This document shows, one piece after another, positions 59,716-64,000 of a DNA stretch of 64,000 nt; the first letter of the stretch is position 1; each line of letters opens with the position of its first letter. The notes beneath the pieces were generated by a model. It was not told the origin of the DNA. It was given only the letters and a program-made list of their open reading frames with translations, and searched no databases. Origin of the DNA: Streptomyces radiopugnans (GTDB lineage Bacteria; Actinomycetota; Actinomycetes; Streptomycetales; Streptomycetaceae); NCBI RefSeq assembly GCF_900110735.1, contig NZ_FOET01000020.1:49779-113778 (forward strand). Reading direction: 5' to 3'. The translations under genes were made by a program, and so were the position numbers.

Positions 59716-61488
59716 GTGAACTTCACGCGCTGGAGCGCCCGGCTACCCGGCACGCAGCGGCAACGACGCCTCGCCGCCAGGGCCGTACGGCGCCCGCCCG
59801 AGGCACCGGCCCCCTCCGGGGCCGTCCCGGCCGCCCGGGACGAGCACGGCGAGCCGTCCGCTCCGGACGCCGAGGGAGCGAGACGGGGGGCGGGACAGGG
59901 AACGGGACACGGCCTCGACGCCCTGCCCGCGCAGGACCTCTCCGCGCAGGGCCTGCTGGACCAGGTCCCCGCCCTGGTCGCCCTCGTCCACGGTCCCGAC
60001 CACCGCATCGCCTTCGTCAACGACGCCTACGCCGCGGCCTTCGGCCCCCGCGCGCCCGGCGCCCCCGCCCGCGAGGCCCTGCCGGAGCTGGCCGAGCTGG
60101 GCCTCCTGCCGCTGATGGACCAGGTCCTGCGCAGCGGCAGGCCCCGCACGGTCAAGTCCCGCCGGGTGGAAGGCCGGACGGGAAGGCGAGGGGGCGGGGA
60201 CCCCGGAGCCGTCGGCGGCGGTACGCGCCCGGGGTACTACACCTTCACCTGCACCCCCGTCGAGCTGAAGGGCCCCGGAGCGCGGCGCGGCGTCCTCGTC
60301 TTCGCCGCCGAGGTGACCGATCAGGTCGAGGCGGCCGAACGGCTGCGCGTCAGCGAGCGCCGGCAGCGCGAGGCGGCCGTCACCCTCCAGCGCAGCCTGC
60401 TCCCGCAGCAGCTGGAGCAGCCCGACGACCTCCGGGTGGCCGCCACGTACCGCCCGGGCGGCACCGACGCGGCGGTCGGCGGCGACTGGTACGACGTCAT
60501 CACCCTGGGCGCGGGCCGCACCGCCCTGGTCATCGGCGACGTGATGGGCCGCGGGGTGCGGGCGGCCGCCGTCATGGGGCAGCTCCGCACGGCCGTGCGC
60601 GCGTACGCCCGGCTGGACCTGCCGCCCCACGAGGTGCTCCAGCTCCTCGACGGACTCGCCGCCGAGATCGACCCGAACCAGATCGCCACCTGCGTCTACG
60701 CCGTCCACGACCCCAACGAGGGCCGCCTGGTGTACGCCTCCGCAGGCCATCTGCCGATCCTCGTCCGGGACCCGGACGGCACGGTCCACCGCGCCGACGA
60801 GTCCACCGGCCCGCCGCTGGGCACCGGCGGCTGGCTGCACACCTCCGCCTCCGTCCCCTTCGGCGAGGGCTCGGCCGCCGTGCTCTACACCGACGGCCTG
60901 GTCGAGCGGCGCGACGCCGACATCGACCAGGGCATCGAGGTGCTGGAGGAGGCCTTCGCCGGAGCCACCGGCAGCCCCCAGGTCGTCTGCGACCGGCTCC
61001 TGCGGGCCCTGGGCATCACCGCCGAGCACGACGACGACGTCGCGCTCCTGGCCCTCCAGCACCCGGTCCGCACCGGCCACGACGCGGAGCTGTTCCACAA
61101 CGCCGCGCTCGATCTCCTGGGAGGGGTCGAGGCCGCCCCGCGCGCCCGCGCCTTCGCCTCCGGGGTCCTGACGAGCTGGCGGTTCCCCAGGGGCCTGCAC
61201 GATCTGGGTGTGCTGGCCGCCAGCGAGCTGGTCGCCAACTCCCTCCAGCACGGCACCCCGCCGATGTGCCTGCGGCTGCGCCGCACCGACCGCCGCCTGA
61301 TCGTCGAGGTGACCGACGGCGACGACCACCTCCCGCGCCGCCGCCGTGCCGAACCGGCGGACGAGAGCGGCCGGGGCATCTCCATCGTCGCCACCATCGC
61401 CTCCGCCTGGGGATCTCGCCGCACACCGGGTGGCGGAAAGGCGGTGTGGTGCGAGTTCGCGCTTCCCCCGGAGGCGGTCCCGCGCTAA
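59716..61488 (+). CDS. PAS-PP2C (SpoIIE)-HATPase signalling protein
   Basis: The 590-residue protein combines three modules. A PAS-like domain (ALVALVHGPDHRIAFVNDAYAAAFG to EVTDQVEAAERL, about residues 85-210) comes first. A PP2C phosphatase (YRPGGTDAAVGGDWYDVITLGAGRTALVIGDVMGRGVRAAAVMGQLRTAVRAYA to DGLVERRDADIDQGI, about 240-455) is second. A C-terminal RsbW-like HATPase (DLGVLAASELVANSLQHGTPPMCLRL, VTDGDDHLP, ESGRGISIVATIASAWG, about 480-585) is third. One protein thus holds both a phosphatase for anti-anti-sigma factors and the opposing kinase fold. The GTG start at 59716 lacks a strong ribosome binding site. It converges on the MFS gene with overlapping stops. Confidence 0.92.
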   Translation: MNFTRWSARLPGTQRQRRLAARAVRRPPEAPAPSGAVPAARDEHGEPSAPDAEGARRGAGQGTGHGLDALPAQDLSAQGLLDQVPALVALVHGPDHRIAFVNDAYAAAFGPRAPGAPAREALPELAELGLLPLMDQVLRSGRPRTVKSRRVEGRTGRRGGGDPGAVGGGTRPGYYTFTCTPVELKGPGARRGVLVFAAEVTDQVEAAERLRVSERRQREAAVTLQRSLLPQQLEQPDDLRVAATYRPGGTDAAVGGDWYDVITLGAGRTALVIGDVMGRGVRAAAVMGQLRTAVRAYARLDLPPHEVLQLLDGLAAEIDPNQIATCVYAVHDPNEGRLVYASAGHLPILVRDPDGTVHRADESTGPPLGTGGWLHTSASVPFGEGSAAVLYTDGLVERRDADIDQGIEVLEEAFAGATGSPQVVCDRLLRALGITAEHDDDVALLALQHPVRTGHDAELFHNAALDLLGGVEAAPRARAFASGVLTSWRFPRGLHDLGVLAASELVANSLQHGTPPMCLRLRRTDRRLIVEVTDGDDHLPRRRRAEPADESGRGISIVATIASAWGSRRTPGGGKAVWCEFALPPEAVPR

Positions 61489-62831
61489 CCGGCCCGGACC
61501 GTACGGGCCGGCTCGGCGGACCGTGTCGCCGGAACGGGCCGGACCTCCTCGACGGGCCGGACCGGCATCGAGGCGGCGACCACCAGGGACGCCCTCAGCG
61601 GGTTGTCCTGCTCGGCGGTCAGCCTGCGGCCCAGCAGCAGGGCCAGCACGGTGACGCCGAGCGAGCACAGCACCAGCATCACGATGTACGGCCCGTGCAG
61701 CGTGGCCCCCATCGGCCCGCCCACCGCCGGACCGATCGCCAGCGCCAACTGCTTCACCAGGGCGAAGGCGGAGTTGTACCGCCCGACCATCCGGGCCGGG
61801 GCCAGGTCCGCCACCAGCGGCGCCACGGTCGGCGACAGCATCGCCTCGCCCAGCCCGAACAGGGCGTATGTGGAGATGATCGCCGCGACGGCCAGCGCAT
61901 GGCGGTCGGCCACCAGCCCGGACACCCCGGCCACCAGCCACGCCACCGTCCAGATCAGCCCGACCAGCGCCATCACCCGGCTGCGCCGCCGCCGCTCCAC
62001 CAGCCTGAGCACGACGAACTGCGCCAGCACGATCACGGCGGTGTTCGCGGCGAGCGCGACCCCCAGCGTCGCCGGGGAGATCCGCGAGGCCTCGACCGCG
62101 TACGCCGACAGCCCGGACTCGAACTGCCCGTAGCAGGCGAAGAACATCACGAAGCCGAGCGCGGACAGCGTCACCATCGCCCGGTCGGACAGCAGCGCCC
62201 GCAGGCCGTCCCGGGCCGCGGTGCCGTCCTCGCCGCCGTGGGAGGGGCACTCGACGCGCGGCCCGTCCGGCAGCCGTACGGTCGCCACGGTCGCGCCCAG
62301 GACCAGGTACATCGCCGACTCGATCCCGAACAGCAGCAGGAACGACGACGGCCGGTCGGTGTCCACGACCAGACCGCCCAGCAGTCCGCCGACGCCGAGT
62401 CCGAGGTTGTTGAGGAAGAACTGCGTGGCGAAGGCGCGCGAGCGTGTCGCTGTGGTGGAGGACCACACGATCATCGTGGCGAGCGCGGGCTGGATCACGG
62501 AGAGGCCCGCGCCGAAGACGGCGGCGGACACGTACATCGCCACCGTGCCTTCGGAGAGGGCGATGCCGAGTGAGCCGGCCGAGGCCAGGACCGTTCCCGC
62601 GACGGCGACGGGCAGCGGACCGCGCCGGTCGATCACCCGTCCGGTGAAGGGCAGCACCACCAGCGCGGCCACGGCGAAGAGCGCGAGCACCGTCCCCGCG
62701 GCGGCCGCGCCCAGATTCCGCACCTGGGCCACGTAGACGAACATGAACGGGACGGTGAAACCGTTGCCGAACGCGCTCAGCGCGTTCCCCGTCTGGATCC
62801 GGCGCAGCGCCGCGCCCGTCGCGGTGGTCAC
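61485..62831 (-). CDS. MFS transporter
   Basis: The 448-residue, twelve-helix major facilitator has the inter-helix loop GRVIDRRGPLPVAVAGT (motif A, about residues 58-74). The second-half loop is RLVERRRRSRVMALVGL. ALATMIVWSSTTATRSRAFATQFFLNNLGLGVGGLLGG is typical of drug-efflux MFS proteins of the DHA1 class. Several GTGs compete near the 5' end; GTG 62831 is preferred because AGAGG lies 9 bases upstream, GTG 62837 being the alternative. The convergent phosphatase gene's stop overlaps it (CTAA). It is divergent from the MarR regulator at 62993, with repeated motifs between, so MarR probably represses it. Confidence 0.92.
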   Translation of the reverse strand: MTTATGAALRRIQTGNALSAFGNGFTVPFMFVYVAQVRNLGAAAAGTVLALFAVAALVVLPFTGRVIDRRGPLPVAVAGTVLASAGSLGIALSEGTVAMYVSAAVFGAGLSVIQPALATMIVWSSTTATRSRAFATQFFLNNLGLGVGGLLGGLVVDTDRPSSFLLLFGIESAMYLVLGATVATVRLPDGPRVECPSHGGEDGTAARDGLRALLSDRAMVTLSALGFVMFFACYGQFESGLSAYAVEASRISPATLGVALAANTAVIVLAQFVVLRLVERRRRSRVMALVGLIWTVAWLVAGVSGLVADRHALAVAAIISTYALFGLGEAMLSPTVAPLVADLAPARMVGRYNSAFALVKQLALAIGPAVGGPMGATLHGPYIVMLVLCSLGVTVLALLLGRRLTAEQDNPLRASLVVAASMPVRPVEEVRPVPATRSAEPARTVRAG

Positions 62832-62908
62832 ACTCACCTGCCTCTGAGTCCGGTGCCGCTGGGGCACGCATGGGATGGAACGCATGGGTGGAGGAAGAAG
62901 CCCGAAGG

Positions 62909-62969
62909 AAGACTTCGAAGCTAAAGTTCGATGCTAAAGAGTACACAGCGAAAGACTTCGAAGCGAACG
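62909..62969. promoter_or_regulatory. Repeated operator-like motifs between the MFS and MarR genes
   Basis: TTCGAAGCTAAAG (62914-62926) and TTCGATGCTAAAG (62927-62939) are tandem 13-bp repeats with one mismatch; a third degenerate copy is at 62957-62969. The palindrome CTTCGAAG occurs twice (62913-62920 and 62956-62963), 43 bases apart. The second palindrome overlaps the likely marR promoter, a classic autorepressor layout. Confidence 0.6.
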
Positions 62970-62992
62970 AGTTCATGCCATACTCCGGTCCC

Positions 62993-63550
62993 ATGCCTGA
63001 CCAGCCCCCCCGGGATCCGGACCACGGCCCCACGCTCGACGAGCAGATCGCCATCTACCAGCGCGAGTACGGCGAGCTGGACCCCCAAGTGGAGAAGATC
63101 GTCAACGCGCTCAGCCGCCTCGACCGGCGGATGAGCGTCGCCTACGGGCGCCAGCTCGCCACCCTCGGCCTCAACCACGCCGAGTGGGAGGTGCTGAAGG
63201 AACTGGTGATGGCGGGCAGGCCCTACCGCCTGGGCCCGGGAGCCCTGGCCAAGCGGCTGGGACTCACCCCCGCCGCCATGACCCACCGCATCGACCGCAT
63301 GGCCACCGCCGGCCTGGTCACCCGGGAGAGGGACGAGAGCAACCGCGTACGGGTGATCGTCGAGCTGACCGATGAGGGTCGCGAGAAGTGGCTCCAGGTG
63401 ATGCGAATGGCCTCGGTCTTCGAGGAGGACCTGCTCCAGGACCTGTCCGGCGAGGAGCGTGTCACCCTGGGAGAGCTGCTGACCCGCCTGCTGCGCCGGG
63501 TGGAGGACGCCCAGCCGGACGCCGGCGGCCGGCTCAGCGACCTGGACTGA
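62993..63550 (+). CDS. MarR family transcriptional regulator
   Basis: The 185-residue regulator starts at MPDQPPRDPDHGPTLDEQIAIYQREYGELDPQVEKIVNALSRLDRRM, as I recall for its homologues. The winged helix is HAEWEVLKELVMAGRPYRLGPGALAKRLGLTPAAMTHRIDRMATAGLVTRERDESNRVRVIVELTDEGREKWLQ (about residues 65-140), with recognition helix TPAAMTHRIDRM. The C-terminus QPDAGGRLSDLD is conserved. The frame is open to 62870, but that part overlaps the operators. TACTCC sits 6 bases before the ATG without a ribosome binding site, so it is probably leaderless. Autoregulation and control of the MFS gene are inferred. Confidence 0.92.
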   Translation: MPDQPPRDPDHGPTLDEQIAIYQREYGELDPQVEKIVNALSRLDRRMSVAYGRQLATLGLNHAEWEVLKELVMAGRPYRLGPGALAKRLGLTPAAMTHRIDRMATAGLVTRERDESNRVRVIVELTDEGREKWLQVMRMASVFEEDLLQDLSGEERVTLGELLTRLLRRVEDAQPDAGGRLSDLD

Positions 63551-63603
63551 CGGGCCGGGCGGACCGCCGAGACGGCCGCTCTTGAGGATGTCGAGGGCGC
63601 GGC

Positions 63604-63632
63604 TTGACAGCAGGTGGAGTGATCCGTAGGGT
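63604..63632 (+). promoter_or_regulatory. rRNA operon promoter, TTGACA-17-TAGGGT
   Basis: TTGACA (63604-63609) and TAGGGT (63627-63632) are 17 bases apart, a near-consensus principal-sigma promoter. It stands at the start of a region with further -10 elements and a leader typical of Streptomyces rrn operons. Confidence 0.7.
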
Positions 63633-63728
63633 TCTCCGGGTTGCCAGAGAGCCGGAACGGTTCTCCCGGCAGCTCTTCTGTCGCCTTCGGTGGCGACCAC
63701 CCACTCAGTGTGAATCCCTTCCGGGGAT

Positions 63729-63750
63729 GAATTCCGGCGTGCCGGAATTC
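63729..63750. repeat. Perfect inverted repeat in the rrn leader
   Basis: GAATTCCGGC (63729-63738) and GCCGGAATTC (63741-63750) form a 10-bp stem with a two-base tip, between two promoter-like elements. Confidence 0.6.
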
Positions 63751-63763
63751 GGGTCCGGGTGGC

Positions 63764-63883
63764 TCGATTAGGAGCCGGACGGGAAATCCGCTACGGTGGT
63801 GGAAGCGCCGGAAACGGCGCGAGAGGAAAAGCGCAGGACCCCGCCGGCCGGGGATCGGAGACCGAAAAGGGATCTGATAGAGT
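63764..63883 (+). promoter_or_regulatory. Further rRNA operon promoter elements
   Basis: TACGGT (63792-63797) with TTAGGA (63768-63773) at 18 bases, and TGATAGAGT (-10 at 63878-63883) with a weak -35 (TCGGAG), look like additional tandem rrn promoters. Streptomyces rrn operons commonly use several. Confidence 0.5.
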
Positions 63884-64000
63884 CGGAGACACCGAAGGGA
63901 AGCGCCCGGAGGGGCCCCGAATAGGGGTGCCGAAGGAAGCGTCCGTTCCTTGAGAACTCAACAGCGTGCCAAAAGTCAACGCCAGATATGTTGATACCCC
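63884..64000 (+). other. rRNA operon leader upstream of 16S rRNA (gene beyond window)
   Basis: The segment TTGAGAACTCAACAGCGTGCCAAAAGTCAACGCCAGATATGTTGATACCCC (63949-64000) is the sequence I associate with the transcribed leader of Streptomyces 16S rRNA, containing an antitermination and processing region. The 16S 5' end should lie roughly within the next few hundred bases. Confidence 0.8.

Overview
This window is very GC-rich, uses GTG and TTG starts freely, and packs genes into ATGA/GTGA-coupled operons. Together with bldC, a valine dehydrogenase, DUF3073, DUF6274, a WhiJ-type regulator set and a c-di-AMP riboswitch ahead of an M23 peptidase, this points to the conserved chromosomal core of a Streptomyces species. 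From memory, the order purF-purM-DUF3073-vdh-bldC-hrpA ... M23 peptidase ... trmB ... ndh-MFS-MarR matches the SCO4086 to SCO4122 region of S. coelicolor. That parallel is recollection, not a search result.

Layout. Bases 1-8.5 kb hold a truncated hypothetical gene, an MDMPI-like gene, the purine genes purF and purM, a small acidic DUF3073 protein, valine dehydrogenase, and the developmental regulator bldC behind a long leader. Bases 8.5-16.3 kb hold a gene-poor stretch with two perfect palindromes, a DUF6274 gene, tRNA-Asp, the HrpA helicase, a membrane protein, a DUF2087 gene and a tRNA-Glu/Asp/Phe operon. Bases 16.3-23.5 kb hold a membrane metallophosphoesterase, a small zinc peptidase coupled to two tandem crcB genes, a lipoprotein, a DEAD-box helicase, tRNA-Lys, a PRC-barrel protein and a 53-residue membrane peptide. 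Bases 23.5-34.9 kb are a complete, tightly coupled MCE lipid-transport operon on the minus strand: ATPase, two YrbE permeases, six MCE proteins and two Mce-associated proteins.

Bases 35-42.9 kb carry an ECF sigma factor with a membrane-anchored proline-rich tail, an APC permease, a membrane PP2C phosphatase, the c-di-AMP riboswitch with its M23 peptidase, a double ABM-domain protein, a small membrane protein and glutathione peroxidase. Bases 43-46.6 kb look like an accessory insert. It holds a DUF397/XRE/HATPase set, an unrecognised gene, and a gene of clearly foreign codon use joining an MrcB-like domain to a probable PD-(D/E)XK nuclease. Core genes resume at 46.7 kb: trmB, a SAM methyltransferase, L-2-hydroxyglutarate oxidase, a sporulation-associated regulator, an asparagine-synthetase-like protein with degenerate active sites, a very large ECF sigma factor with fused zinc finger, membrane segment and C-terminal module, a TetR regulator and ndh. 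A PAS/PP2C/HATPase switch protein and a divergent MFS/MarR pair follow. The last 400 bases are the promoter and leader region of an rRNA operon whose 16S gene lies just past the window.

Several genes (the MDMPI-like gene, purF, the DUF3533-like gene, the metallopeptidase, gpx, trmB, marR) have a -10-like hexamer 6-10 bases before the start codon and no ribosome binding site, which suggests leaderless transcripts. The best candidates for something undescribed are the MrcB-nuclease gene with its partner, the sigma factor next to the mce operon, and the palindrome-rich gene desert after bldC.
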